This document shows positions 29,119-38,218 of a DNA stretch of 64,000 nt, in pieces. This DNA comes from Candidatus Bathyanammoxibius amoris (lineage in GTDB: Bacteria; Planctomycetota; Brocadiia; Brocadiales; Bathyanammoxibiaceae). The notes under the pieces were generated by a model. The model saw only the letters and a program-made list of their open reading frames with translations. It searched no databases and was not told the origin of the DNA. Every line of letters starts with the position of its first letter. Position 1 is the first letter of the stretch. Location: positions 62,001-126,000 of the forward strand of contig JAMXCW010000004.1 of assembly GCA_024451685.1 (NCBI GenBank). The letters are read 5' to 3'. Made by a program: the position numbers and the translations under genes.

Positions 29119-29856
29119 TTAAGAAGAAAACGGGCTGGTAATGTCCTTTATCGTAAACACCTTGCCCAACTTGTCCATTCTTTCCCGGCTCTCCACCGTA
29201 ATCACCAGCGTGCCGACCTTGCTGTCAAGGGTGACGTTTTCCGACTCTCCCTTTCGCAGTACGGCCTGGAAACTGGGCGACCACTCATAATCGTCCACAG
29301 TCGGTTGAAAACCGCTGCTTATGGCCCTGGCCAGTGTGGAACTCTCCGGTATCATGAATGTCACGGCAACTTCACCGGTGGGGACCAGTTCCTGCTGGTG
29401 CACTGAGACACCGGGCGCGGTGGCGACGTTGAACTCGGGTACCAGGTTGGGTAGCTCCGAGAGCGTAACCGGTGTATCTTTAAAATAAGCCCAGCACTTC
29501 GCCACCCTCAATACCGGTTGTGATTCCTGGCTTTTATCCCATTCATAGTGCACCCTGAACAAAAACTTCTTACCGTCTTTTTCTACGGGAAAGACGTCAT
29601 CTATGGGTATGTCCGGGCGGGACCATAACTGCGGCCGCACGTTGTCTATATCCTCCACTGGAAAGAACCAGTACCTTCTGGAATGATTTTCATCGATGTA
29701 ATAATGTGATGGCTCGCCCATTTTTGCCCGCACCTCTTCCTTGGTAGCGCCCAGGGTTCCACCCGGAAGGGTTTCTGCCGCAGAAACGGGATAACTATAC
29801 GAAAACAGTGCAAAAGCAAGAGACAAGCCAACAAATGACAACAACTTAGGTTTCAT
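29119..29856 (-). CDS. Secreted protein of unknown function
   Basis: A 245-residue exported protein: signal peptide (LLSFVGLSLAFALFSYSYPV, cleavage near SAAET), then a beta-rich mature region with many aromatic residues (RRYWFFPVED, FRVHYEWDKS). The opening motif GGTLGATKEEVRAKMGEPSHYY resembles the small-protein A/BamE-like pattern of a turn followed by a helix ending in GxP, but the rest does not match that family. The RBS GGAGGAGGGATTAG precedes the ATG. It is convergent with the HD-GYP gene. Confidence 0.7.
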   Translation of the reverse strand: MKPKLLSFVGLSLAFALFSYSYPVSAAETLPGGTLGATKEEVRAKMGEPSHYYIDENHSRRYWFFPVEDIDNVRPQLWSRPDIPIDDVFPVEKDGKKFLFRVHYEWDKSQESQPVLRVAKCWAYFKDTPVTLSELPNLVPEFNVATAPGVSVHQQELVPTGEVAVTFMIPESSTLARAISSGFQPTVDDYEWSPSFQAVLRKGESENVTLDSKVGTLVITVESRERMDKLGKVFTIKDITSPFSS

Positions 29857-30132
29857 TCTAATCCCTCCTCCTTAATGGAAAGGCAGAATATAACATATTC
29901 GTCTCAACACTGTCAAATAGACTCCTTAACTTATCGGCACAAAATTTATGCTGACACGATAATGTCAAACGGGTAGGACTATTACACACCATGAGATTTA
30001 TTGGATTAGACCCGGCATGGTCCGTAAGAAACAACCTCAGCGGTCCCGGTACTTGAGACCTCTGGTGGTCCCGCAGGGGCACTTGTACACTACCAGGAAA
30101 GACTCCACATGAAACCTTTCGCTTTTATCTTG

Positions 30133-31263
30133 TTACTCCACCGCCTCTTCCGTCAAAACGCCTTCTTCCTTAACCTCGCCTTCTTCAACGATCTTGCCTC
30201 TGTATAAGACCGCGCTTCTCTCTACGACCTCTTCTTGTTCCTGCGCCTCGATTTCTTCTTTGGCCCCCTTTTTCTTTGTAATCTCTTGCTTCTCTACAAT
30301 CTCGCCTTTCTCCACTACCTCTTCCTTCCCCGCGGCCATGGACTTCTCTTCGAGTTCTACCTTTCCTTCAATCTCCTTCTTCTCCACAACCCCGCCCTTC
30401 TCGGTTACCGTGGTTTCTTCCACCACCTCCTCCACAATCTCCTTTTCCTCCCCTTCTTTCTCAACTTCTTCTTCTTCGGGTTTCGGGAGTAACGCCTCCG
30501 TCAACCTCTCAGCCTCCTGAAACTCCTTTTCCGCCTCCTCCTTAAACCCCTGCTTCTCCAGGAGCAGGCCGTAGGTATAGTGGGCCTCCGGCAGTTCGGG
30601 GTGGGCGGCCACGATGGACTTAACGTCCTTTACGGCCTTATCCACCCTCCCCAGCCCGGCCAGGCTCCTGTTCAGGCCCAGACGTGCGTCAATAAAATCC
30701 CTGTTAATGTCCAGGGCCTTACCGTAAGAACCCATGGCATCACGAAACTCCCCCCTGGCAAGATAGGCGTCGCCGAGATTATAGTATGCCATTACACTCC
30801 GGGGGTTGAGCGTCAGCGCCCTTCTCAGGTAAGAAATGGCCTTGTCCGGCTTTCCTTCTTCAAGGTACATGAGTCCCAGGCAGGAAAGGGCGTCAGCGTT
30901 GGACGGGTCGAGTTCCAGGGTTCTTCCCCAGGCCGCAGCTGCTCTCTCCTGCATGCCTTTTCTGCTGTATATGATGCCCAGGTTATACCAGGCCTCAATA
31001 TGATTTGGGTTCAACTCAAGGGCCCGTTCGTATTCCTTGATGGCGTCGTCCAGCCTGTCCATGAGATAGTATTTGTTACCCATGCTCATGTGCTTCTCTA
31101 CCCCGCCTGGCTCCATAATGGGGTCTTTCTGAAGTTTCAGGGCCGCTTCCGCGGGGTTAAAGGTGGGGGTTTCCAACGGCTCTTCATTCCTGGAGAACCA
31201 GCAGGACGAGAGCAATATCATCGGCAGTAACACGATGCACAAGCATTTCGGGTCCTTTATCAT
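30133..31263 (-). CDS. TPR lipoprotein with Glu/Lys-rich C-terminal tail
   Basis: A 376-residue envelope protein. The N-terminal lipoprotein signal (LCIVLLPMILLSSC, lipobox LSSC) predicts lipid anchoring. Residues about 55-250 hold five to six tetratricopeptide repeats (for example NPNHIEAWYNLGIIYSRKGM and LNPRSVMAYYNLGDAYLARG). The last ~115 residues are a low-complexity, highly charged tail built from variants of VEKGEIVEKxEI, probably an extended helix or coiled coil. TPR domains bind partner proteins; the partner is unknown. A similar TPR lipoprotein lies at 47561. Confidence 0.85.
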   Translation of the reverse strand: MIKDPKCLCIVLLPMILLSSCWFSRNEEPLETPTFNPAEAALKLQKDPIMEPGGVEKHMSMGNKYYLMDRLDDAIKEYERALELNPNHIEAWYNLGIIYSRKGMQERAAAAWGRTLELDPSNADALSCLGLMYLEEGKPDKAISYLRRALTLNPRSVMAYYNLGDAYLARGEFRDAMGSYGKALDINRDFIDARLGLNRSLAGLGRVDKAVKDVKSIVAAHPELPEAHYTYGLLLEKQGFKEEAEKEFQEAERLTEALLPKPEEEEVEKEGEEKEIVEEVVEETTVTEKGGVVEKKEIEGKVELEEKSMAAGKEEVVEKGEIVEKQEITKKKGAKEEIEAQEQEEVVERSAVLYRGKIVEEGEVKEEGVLTEEAVE

Positions 31264-31300
31264 ATATCTGCCTTCTGTTCCGTGTTACAGGGGTGTCTGC

Positions 31301-31738
31301 TCAGGCATGACGCACGGTAAGCACCGCACAGGGGGCCCTGCGCACCACGTTTTCGGCCACACTGCCGATGATAAGATGGGGAATACCCGTTCTGCCATGA
31401 GTGCCCAGCACTATCAGGTCAACATCTTTTTCCTTCGCCGTGTCCACGATGTCATTTACCGGCACGCCAACGACAACGACCGTCTCTATGTCAACCCCTT
31501 TCACCTCATCGGCGGCTTTCTTGCTAAGCTCTTCTTTAATATGCTTTATCGCGTCATCACCGGGCTTGGGCACGTTAAAGTCTAGCGCGCTCTCATGCCC
31601 GAAACTGCGAACGTCGATGACATGCATAAGGTACAACTTTGCCGATTCAGTGCGTGCTATATGTACGGCATATTTAAAGGCCTCTTGTGAACAGACAGAA
31701 TAATCAACGGGGCACAGTATCTTCTTTATGTCACGCAT
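31301..31738 (-). CDS. Universal stress protein UspA family (last of five)
   Basis: A 145-residue single-domain USP. KILCPVDYSVCSQEA opens the fold. The ATP-binding signature GTHGRTGIPHLIIGSVAEN (G-2x-G-9x-G-S) is complete, which puts it in the ATP-binding subgroup. It is the most promoter-distal of five tandem paralogues, with a 113-nt gap to the next. Confidence 0.93.
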   Translation of the reverse strand: MRDIKKILCPVDYSVCSQEAFKYAVHIARTESAKLYLMHVIDVRSFGHESALDFNVPKPGDDAIKHIKEELSKKAADEVKGVDIETVVVVGVPVNDIVDTAKEKDVDLIVLGTHGRTGIPHLIIGSVAENVVRRAPCAVLTVRHA

Positions 31739-31851
31739 TCTTGCTTGTCTCCTACGGTTATGGAATTATGCCAGCCTGTCGTCTCAGGACTTAATTCTTG
31801 ATCTTGAGGGACAATTACAACAACGTCACTACCGCCAGTGAAAAGACCGGT

Positions 31852-32295
31852 TCAGGGAAGACGTACAGTCAACACGGGACAGGGGGCCTTTCTCACCAAA
31901 TTCTCCGCCACACTGCCGACAATTATGTGGGGTATCCCGGTTCTGCCATGTGTACCCATTACTATCATATCCATCTCTTGTTCCTTGGCAACATTCACGA
32001 TCTCAGTGACAGGTTTACCCATCACAACGATGGCTTCTACCTCTACCTTTTTTCCTCCCTTCTCATGAACAAGGTCTTCAATAAGTTCTTTTCTCATGCG
32101 CTCTATGTTCTCCGGGGTGGGTTCGGGTATTTCAAGGTCAAGGGGGCTCTCATGTCCAAAACTGCGAACATCTACTACGTGCATCAGATAGACCTTGGCA
32201 TCTTCCACAGCGGCAATGTGTGCCGCATACTTCATTGCCTCCGAAGAGCATTCGGAGTAATCTACCGGGCAAAGTATCTTCTTTATACTCACCAT
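31852..32295 (-). CDS. Universal stress protein UspA family (fourth of five)
   Basis: A 147-residue USP with KKILCPVDYSECSSEAMKYA at the start and an intact ATP signature GTHGRTGIPHIIVGSVAEN. By eye it is closest to the 31301 copy: both share the segment YLMHVVDVRSFGHES or a near version, so these two look like the most recent duplication in the array. Confidence 0.93.
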   Translation of the reverse strand: MVSIKKILCPVDYSECSSEAMKYAAHIAAVEDAKVYLMHVVDVRSFGHESPLDLEIPEPTPENIERMRKELIEDLVHEKGGKKVEVEAIVVMGKPVTEIVNVAKEQEMDMIVMGTHGRTGIPHIIVGSVAENLVRKAPCPVLTVRLP

Positions 32296-32387
32296 TTCAT
32301 GCGCCTCTTTTTTTTATCTTGCTGGTTCATTAAAAAAACCGTCCTGGCCTCAAACGTTGTCTTCCAATCATTTCTCCTGCAGAAGCG

Positions 32388-32822
32388 TCACGGCTGGCGC
32401 ACCGTCAGAACGGCGCAGGGTGCCCTTCTTACAACGTTCTCCGCTACACTACCCATAATCACGTGCGCTATCCCCGTCCTGCCGTGTGTACCCATTACTA
32501 TTACGTCAACCTCTTTCTCTTTCGTGGCATTTACGATCTCCAGAACCGGGATACCTACCGTGACAATACTTTCCACGTCAATTTTTTTCCTTGCGTCCTC
32601 AGGCACATGCTCGTCCAGCTCCTTTTTCAGACGGTTTATGGTCTCAGAATCAGGGTTGGCAACCTCCAACGGGGCATAACCCTCCAGGTACCGGATGTCA
32701 ATCACGTGTATGAGGTAGAGCTTCGCGGTCTCCCTGAGTGCGATATGCACGGCATAATCCAGTGCCGTTAAAGAGCCCTTGGAATAGTCTATAGGGCAGA
32801 GTATAGTCTTCATCTTTATCAT
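32388..32822 (-). CDS. Universal stress protein UspA family (third of five)
   Basis: A 144-residue USP beginning MIKMKTILCPIDYSKGSLTA, with ATP signature GTHGRTGIAHVIMGSVAEN. Here the helix after the first strand reads KGSLTALDYAVHIALRE. It is 31 nt downstream of the next USP gene and probably on the same transcript. Confidence 0.93.
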   Translation of the reverse strand: MIKMKTILCPIDYSKGSLTALDYAVHIALRETAKLYLIHVIDIRYLEGYAPLEVANPDSETINRLKKELDEHVPEDARKKIDVESIVTVGIPVLEIVNATKEKEVDVIVMGTHGRTGIAHVIMGSVAENVVRRAPCAVLTVRQP

Positions 32823-32853
32823 CTGGTAATCTCCCGTAAATCACGAGGGTTCG

Positions 32854-33291
32854 CTAAGATGACAGCCGCACGGTAAGCACGGGGCAGCTCGCCTTCCTCA
32901 ATACGCTGGAGGCCACACTGCCCATAAACGCATGTGACACACCCATCCGGCCATGCGTTCCCATCACTATCATGTCAACGTTTCTCTCCTTTGCTACACT
33001 CAATATTTTCTGAACAGGTATGCCGGCGGTCACAACGGTTTCCACCTTTATCTTCGACCTTACTTCATCTGGAATCTTCCGGGCAAGATTTCCCTCGATA
33101 CGAACCACGGTCTGCGAACCCGGACCGGGAAACTCAAAAGGAGGAAAGTCGTCAAAGTGGCGCATATCGATTACATAGAGTATACACAGTTCCGCCGAAC
33201 TCTTTAAGGCATAGTGCATTGCATGTGCCAATGCCTCCAGTGAACACTTTGAGTTGTCAACCGCGCACAGTATCCTCTTAAATTTAATCAT
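32854..33291 (-). CDS. Universal stress protein UspA family (second of five)
   Basis: A 145-residue USP, the most divergent of the set: FKRILCAVDNSKCSLEALAH at the start and GTHGRMGVSHAFMGSVASSV at the nucleotide site, where Arg-Met replaces Arg-Thr but the glycines and serine remain. It probably still binds ATP. Gaps of 31 and 25 nt to its neighbours indicate co-transcription. Confidence 0.92.
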   Translation of the reverse strand: MIKFKRILCAVDNSKCSLEALAHAMHYALKSSAELCILYVIDMRHFDDFPPFEFPGPGSQTVVRIEGNLARKIPDEVRSKIKVETVVTAGIPVQKILSVAKERNVDMIVMGTHGRMGVSHAFMGSVASSVLRKASCPVLTVRLSS

Positions 33292-33316
33292 CCCGTTACC
33301 CTGAAAAAGTGACCGC

Positions 33317-33763
33317 CTATTTCTTGGCCAGGCGTACCGTTAGTACGGGGCAGAGAGCCTTTCTTGTAACGTTCTCCGCTACGCTGCCCATGACCACATG
33401 CGCAACGCCCGTCCTTCCATGCGTACCCATTACTATTATGTCCACTTCCTTCTCATGGGCGGCGTTAACAATTTCTTGAGCGGGTATACCTACAGAGACA
33501 ATCGTTTCGATCTCGATATCCCCCCTTATCTCCTTTGGCACACTCTCCGCCAGCTTTTCCTTCAGCCGCGCGATGGTCTCTTCATCCGGACTTGGCTGAA
33601 CCTCGTATATAGGCCCCCCGTAGTCATATATACGCTTGTCAATCGTGTGCATCAAATAAAGTCTGCCAGAATCCTTCAACGCCAGACCCGCCGCGTATCT
33701 CAGCGCCATTGCCGAGCAATCAGAATAATCAATCGGACAAAGTATCTTCTTGAATGTAATCAT
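33317..33763 (-). CDS. Universal stress protein UspA family (first of five)
   Basis: A 148-residue USP: FKKILCPIDYSDCSAMALRY at the start, GTHGRTGVAHVVMGSVAEN at the nucleotide site. It follows an antiporter gene by 15 nt, so translation of the stress proteins is tied to antiporter expression. Confidence 0.93.
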   Translation of the reverse strand: MITFKKILCPIDYSDCSAMALRYAAGLALKDSGRLYLMHTIDKRIYDYGGPIYEVQPSPDEETIARLKEKLAESVPKEIRGDIEIETIVSVGIPAQEIVNAAHEKEVDIIVMGTHGRTGVAHVVMGSVAENVTRKALCPVLTVRLAKK

Positions 33764-33778
33764 CTTACACCTGGTCTC

Positions 33779-35113
33779 CTAAGCCTTAGAACGTGGCCTC
33801 TCCGCTTCCATTGCGACTTTAGCATAAGATCGTTCTCTGAGAACGAATTTCAGCAAAAGAGGTGCCATAACCGCCACAATTGCCACCATCATTATTATAG
33901 CCGAAAACAGGTCCTCGCTTAACACTCCCAGAGTAATCCCGATGCCGGCCAGGGTCACGGTCACCTCGGCTCTTGGTATCATGCCGATGCCAATTGCGAG
34001 GCGGTTTACACCCTTTTCCACCACGCAGAGACTGCAGAAAAGCTTGCCCAGTATGGCAGCCCCGGTAATACTAAACCCAATGAGTATGGAGTGCCAGTTC
34101 AAAAAGCTCTCCAGCCTCACCTGCGTACCCACATATACAAAGAAGATGGGAACAAATACCATATAGGCAGGCCGCACGATTTCCTCCAGGCCGTGCACGT
34201 CTCCGTCCGGGTCCTTCATGTGAATGTGCCGGAGGAGCAAACCCGCCCCAAAAGACCCCACTATTGTAGCAAGCCCGATGGACTCCGCCAGATACGCAAG
34301 CAGGAGACATATAACTACTACGAGAAACACTTTCATTGGCTCAGAAAACTTTCTGGTCACAACGTTTCCAAAGGGTTTGCTTAACTTCAGGGCTATCACC
34401 GTTACCACACCCACAAACCCCACCGCCATACCGCCCGATATGGCCAAACTGTGTACGGCCAGGCTGCCGGTAAGCATCATGCCGCTAAAAATGCCCAGGA
34501 CGATAAGCACCAGGATGTCATCGATTATAGCCGCTCCTATTATTATCCTCGCCTCGTTGCTCTGTAACTTACCCAGCTCCTCAAACACCCTTACCGTAAG
34601 CCCGACACTTGTAGCACTGAGGGTTATCGCCAGAAAGATGTGGGTGGAGAAGGAGGCGTCGGGTAGTAGAAAGTACGCAACGAGATATCCCAGTCCCGCA
34701 GGGGCAATTACACCTCCCAAAGCGACAAGGAATGACGAACTCCCCGCCCGGAGCATCTTATTGAGGTCCGTATGCAGGCCGACACTCAGCAGAAGTATTA
34801 TGGTGCCAAAATCCGCCGGTATCTTCAGGCTGGGCGTTGTCTGCAGGAGCTCAAAAAACCCCCATCCGCTGAAGAAATACACGTTCGCCAACAGTATGCC
34901 CATAAGCAGTTCACCAAGGACTACCGGGAACTTAAGCGCCCTGGCCACGTGCTTACCACTCTCCCCGGCCACAACAAGGATTAGTATCGCCAGCAAGAAG
35001 TCTGTAATGGGCCCTGAATGCCATATATCCATCCCAGGTGCACCACCCACATACTCCTTCGCGGCAGTGAAATTATGTCCGCTCAATGCTACCGGGAATG
35101 ACAGGCCATTCAT
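33779..35113 (-). CDS. CPA2-family cation:proton antiporter
   Basis: Integral membrane protein of 444 residues with about 12-13 helices and the Na+/H+ exchanger fold. Visible landmarks: ARALKFPVVLGELLMGILLANV, GTIILLLSVGLHTDLNKML, LSATSVGLTVRVFEELG, GAAIIDDILVLIVLGI (the conserved DD of the ion-binding centre) and GIGMIPRAEVTVTLAGIG. It ends soon after the transport domain, with no TrkA/KTN regulatory domain. It probably exchanges Na+ or K+ for H+. The five USP proteins encoded directly downstream could be separately encoded nucleotide-binding regulators. Confidence 0.9.
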   Translation of the reverse strand: MNGLSFPVALSGHNFTAAKEYVGGAPGMDIWHSGPITDFLLAILILVVAGESGKHVARALKFPVVLGELLMGILLANVYFFSGWGFFELLQTTPSLKIPADFGTIILLLSVGLHTDLNKMLRAGSSSFLVALGGVIAPAGLGYLVAYFLLPDASFSTHIFLAITLSATSVGLTVRVFEELGKLQSNEARIIIGAAIIDDILVLIVLGIFSGMMLTGSLAVHSLAISGGMAVGFVGVVTVIALKLSKPFGNVVTRKFSEPMKVFLVVVICLLLAYLAESIGLATIVGSFGAGLLLRHIHMKDPDGDVHGLEEIVRPAYMVFVPIFFVYVGTQVRLESFLNWHSILIGFSITGAAILGKLFCSLCVVEKGVNRLAIGIGMIPRAEVTVTLAGIGITLGVLSEDLFSAIIMMVAIVAVMAPLLLKFVLRERSYAKVAMEAERPRSKA

Positions 35114-35194
35114 TGTTTTCTTTTCTTTCTATCTACAGAAAAACCACAGCGAGGTATATCATGCCACGCAACCCAACATCTAACTCTTGTCCGG

Positions 35195-36673
35195 TTAACG
35201 CAACCTTAGCGGCTCCCTCATGGTCTCATTACTTATAGGACCGGGCACAACAGGGGACTCAGGCACAGTCTTCTCAGACCTGGTCAAGACCAGCTTTAAG
35301 AGCGGAGGGCTCATCAGGGCCGTAATTGCGACCATGACTATTATAGCTGAGAACAAGGTATCGTCTAAGACCCCAATCGCCTTCCCTACACTCGCTACTA
35401 TCAGCGCCACTTCAAGCCTTGGTATCATGGCAATACCAATTGCCAGACGATTCACACCTTTTTCCACCACGCAGACGCTGGTGAAAAATTTTCCCACGAT
35501 AGCAACCACTGTAATACTCAACCCTAACACCACGGCGTTCACATCCATGAAACTTTCCAGATTTACCTGTGCACCCACAAGTACAAAGAAGATAGGCACC
35601 AGCACCAGGTAGGCAGGCCGAATCAATTCCTCCATAGTGCGCTCCTTACCCAGCAGGCTCTTTGCCCTCACGTGCCTGAGGAACAGCCCCGCGCTGAAGG
35701 CCCCCACTATAGTCGCAAGCCCGATAGACTCCGCAAGATAGGCAAGGCCGAGGCACACCACCACGATGATGAATATCTTGACACCTTCCGGACATTTTCT
35801 GCTGACAATCTGTCCGAAGGCCTCCCCATAAAACAGGCTAATCGCGCCCAGGGCCGTTAAGAAGGCAACGGCAATTACTCCCGTTATGACTATGCCTTCC
35901 GGAGAGAACTGGCCCGTCAGGGCGATACCGGTTATCCCGGCGAGTATCAGCAGGACTATAACGTCGTCAATCACGGCCGCCCCTATCACTATCTTTGCCT
36001 CGGTAGTGTGCAGCCTGCCAAGCTCGTGGAACACCTTAAGCTTTATTGCCACGCTGGTGGCACAGAGGCTCGCCGCCAGGAACAAACGGGTGTGTATAGA
36101 CGCATCGGGAAGCAACAGATAACTCAGAAGAAATCCAAGCCCCGCCGGCATCAGTATGCCCCCGAGGGCAACCAGAAATGCAGAAAGCCCCACCTTCAAC
36201 ATCGCCCTCAGGTCTGTGTGGATGCCCACCACCAGGAGAAGTACTATGATGCCAATCTCCGACAGGATTTTCAAAAAAGACATCTCATGGAGAAAGTTAA
36301 AAAAGTCCCATCCACTAAACAGGAACATGTTCCCCAGGATTATGCCCATAACCAGCTCACCCACTACTTGAGGGATTCCCAGTCTCCTGGCGGCTTCCTC
36401 CCCTGCCTTCGCCGCACAAACAACTATCACTATCGCCAGCAGGACGCTGTTTGCCGGGTCCGTGTGCCATATTCTCGGCCCCATCTCTACATCTTCAAGA
36501 CCGGGGGCAGAGAGTTCCGGCACAGCCGGAACCTCCTTAACATTAAACCCCTCGGCTGTGTATTCAACCTCATCCACGCGGGTAGGGGTCTCCGGTTCTT
36601 GATCAACGTCCGGAAACGGTTCCATCGGCCACCCGTAATTGCCCATCGTAAACGGTGTGCTAGTAACATTCAT
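35195..36673 (-). CDS. CPA2-family cation:proton antiporter with acidic N-terminal extension
   Basis: A 492-residue paralogue of the next gene. The transport core matches the other copy segment by segment: IPQVVGELVMGIILGNM, GIIVLLLVVGIHTDLRAML, GAAVIDDVIVLLILAGI, GIAMIPRLEVALIVASV. It differs in an ~80-residue acidic, Pro-rich N-terminal extension before the first helix. There is no KTN domain. The ion is unknown. It is first in a seven-gene run (two antiporters, five USPs) with gaps of 15-113 nt, so a promoter upstream of this gene may drive the set. Confidence 0.9.
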   Translation of the reverse strand: MNVTSTPFTMGNYGWPMEPFPDVDQEPETPTRVDEVEYTAEGFNVKEVPAVPELSAPGLEDVEMGPRIWHTDPANSVLLAIVIVVCAAKAGEEAARRLGIPQVVGELVMGIILGNMFLFSGWDFFNFLHEMSFLKILSEIGIIVLLLVVGIHTDLRAMLKVGLSAFLVALGGILMPAGLGFLLSYLLLPDASIHTRLFLAASLCATSVAIKLKVFHELGRLHTTEAKIVIGAAVIDDVIVLLILAGITGIALTGQFSPEGIVITGVIAVAFLTALGAISLFYGEAFGQIVSRKCPEGVKIFIIVVVCLGLAYLAESIGLATIVGAFSAGLFLRHVRAKSLLGKERTMEELIRPAYLVLVPIFFVLVGAQVNLESFMDVNAVVLGLSITVVAIVGKFFTSVCVVEKGVNRLAIGIAMIPRLEVALIVASVGKAIGVLDDTLFSAIIVMVAITALMSPPLLKLVLTRSEKTVPESPVVPGPISNETMREPLRLR

Positions 36674-37136
36674 GTCTCGTACCTGTCGGCCTCTCGCTCA
36701 AAAGTCTGGAATTCCTCGACGATGTAAAACGTCTCCCTCAGTAGCGGCAGGGTCATAAGTGTGGTGAACATTGCCCTTTGACATTTATGGGCATGTCAGT
36801 AGTCTGGTATATTGTCCTATATAGCATAAGCAGGACATTTTACCCCAAAAGGAGGGCGTAAAGAAACATTTTTTGCCTGGATTTTACTTCAGAAATGGTC
36901 CTGGGATGGAGGGCGGTTGGAGTGTGCGGTTAAAGGTATCTGAGAATGTAACTGAGAAGCTTATTGGGTTGGAGTGTGCAGAAACAGGTATTTGTTGGGA
37001 TGTCCGCCTAAAGCCGGACAAAAGGGCACGACACCTGCTCCTGGAACAATCTGTGAGGCGTCAAACTCCCCAAAGTGTCGACAACGAGACCAAAGACCCT
37101 GTCGGCCCCAGTTGACCTCTTGTCTGTGGTAAAAGG
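36674..37136. other. Intergenic; likely promoter region of the antiporter/USP array
   Basis: An 80-codon plus-strand frame with a TTG start (36873) lies here after AAGGAGGGCG but has no recognisable fold and sits too far from that RBS. I do not call it. The 200 nt next to the antiporter start should hold its promoter; no strong consensus was found. Confidence 0.4.
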
Positions 37137-37508
37137 CTAATCTGCCGGGATCTCCAGGCTCATAGGCCCACCCTGCATGCTGCCTGAACCTTCCAGCTTG
37201 ACACGCGCTCTTACCTCGCCATTTGTAAGAATATCAACCTTGGTGGGTTGCTCTATACTTGCCTGCATAACCGTATCTGCCAGGTCTATCTGAAGGCTGG
37301 CAGGCTCTGTAGTTACCTCCATGCCACTCAAGCGAATGAAGGGTAAGAACCACAGCTTCATCCTGATTTCCGGCAGTTTTACCTTCACTGCGGGGAGTGT
37401 AATTGTAACCTTTCCAGCAGGGTTCACCTTTAGTTCAGTGGGCTGAACCTCTATTGAACTTTTTACGTCTAAAGTTGTAGTGGCATCTGTCTCGCCCTTG
37501 AGCGGCAT
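37137..37508 (-). CDS. Small beta-rich protein of unknown function
   Basis: A 123-residue soluble protein. The ATG was chosen because AAGAGGAGG stands 10 nt upstream. The sequence is strongly alternating (IEVQPTELKV, KVTITLPAVKVKLPEIRMK, EVTTEPASLQIDLAD, VRARVKLEGSGS), so it should be an all-beta fold. It has no signal peptide, no cysteine after the start and no recognised family. It is a lone gene between the antiporter array and the respiratory operon. Confidence 0.6.
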   Translation of the reverse strand: MPLKGETDATTTLDVKSSIEVQPTELKVNPAGKVTITLPAVKVKLPEIRMKLWFLPFIRLSGMEVTTEPASLQIDLADTVMQASIEQPTKVDILTNGEVRARVKLEGSGSMQGGPMSLEIPAD

Positions 37509-38154
37509 CGCTGGTATCCTCCTCTTCTTACAAAAGTGAAACGTGGGCCCCACAAAACTCTCGAACAAACACTACTATTAAATAATCCGGCCCTCAGAAC
37601 TCACGCCTCAAAAGACAAACCTATGTTGAGATAGTCTCACCTGCATAGAATCTGCCACACGCTATACCAGCACCAAACCTCAGACTCACTCATTTTGATG
37701 GGCACGCAGGCAGTACCTCATTTTTCTTCTATAACTATCGGCCCTTCGTATCGCAGAAAACACCGTAACTTCTGGCACACACTACGCCTACAATGAAGAG
37801 CAATTAGCATACCATTTATAACGTGCCTGTTTTCATACGAATAAAGGGATAATACAACAATCGTATTGAAAACAAAGCCGTTAGTAAAGAGAAATTTGGC
37901 ACATTGTCAAAACGGCAACAGACCGTGTGTTGCACACATTTCACGAAAGCGGTTATATGTCATGTAACTCAAGACCATAACATGGCTTGAGGCTGTACCC
38001 ATGCATACACACTATTGTGTACCCAAGTGTGCGCATTCTTCCGTCGGCGGTCTACAGGGACTAAATCCTTGATGCAGAATATTTCTTCAGGCAGACCAGC
38101 TTTCTTGATTATCTGGTGAGGGTACAATTCTCAAACAGCAGGGCACATAAGACC
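37509..38154. other. Intergenic, no gene seen
   Basis: About 650 nt without a credible CDS or tRNA. AT-rich parts around 37800-37900 and a GTGTGTTGCACACA-like dyad near 37925-37940 are the only visible structure. Confidence 0.4.
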
Positions 38155-38204
38155 ATTAAAAAGTAGGAGGCGCCGCCCGTTTTTAAACGGACGGCAGCCT
38201 CCCA
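38155..38204 (-). terminator. Terminator of the respiratory operon
   Basis: On the minus strand a long stem GGAGGCTGCCGTCCGTTT / AACGGGCGGCGCCTCC closes on a short A loop and is followed by a T-rich tract (TACTTTTTAA). It lies 15 nt past the stop of the octahaem cytochrome gene. Confidence 0.85.
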
Positions 38205-38218
38205 CAAAACGGCCGAAA

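Noticed and set aside
30194-30520. Ser/Phe-rich plus-strand frames over the TPR lipoprotein
   Set aside because: They are the antisense of the Glu/Lys-rich tail, which forces long open frames on the other strand.
36873-37115. 80-codon plus-strand frame with TTG start
   Set aside because: The purine-rich AAGGAGGGCG is too far from the start, and the composition does not look coding.
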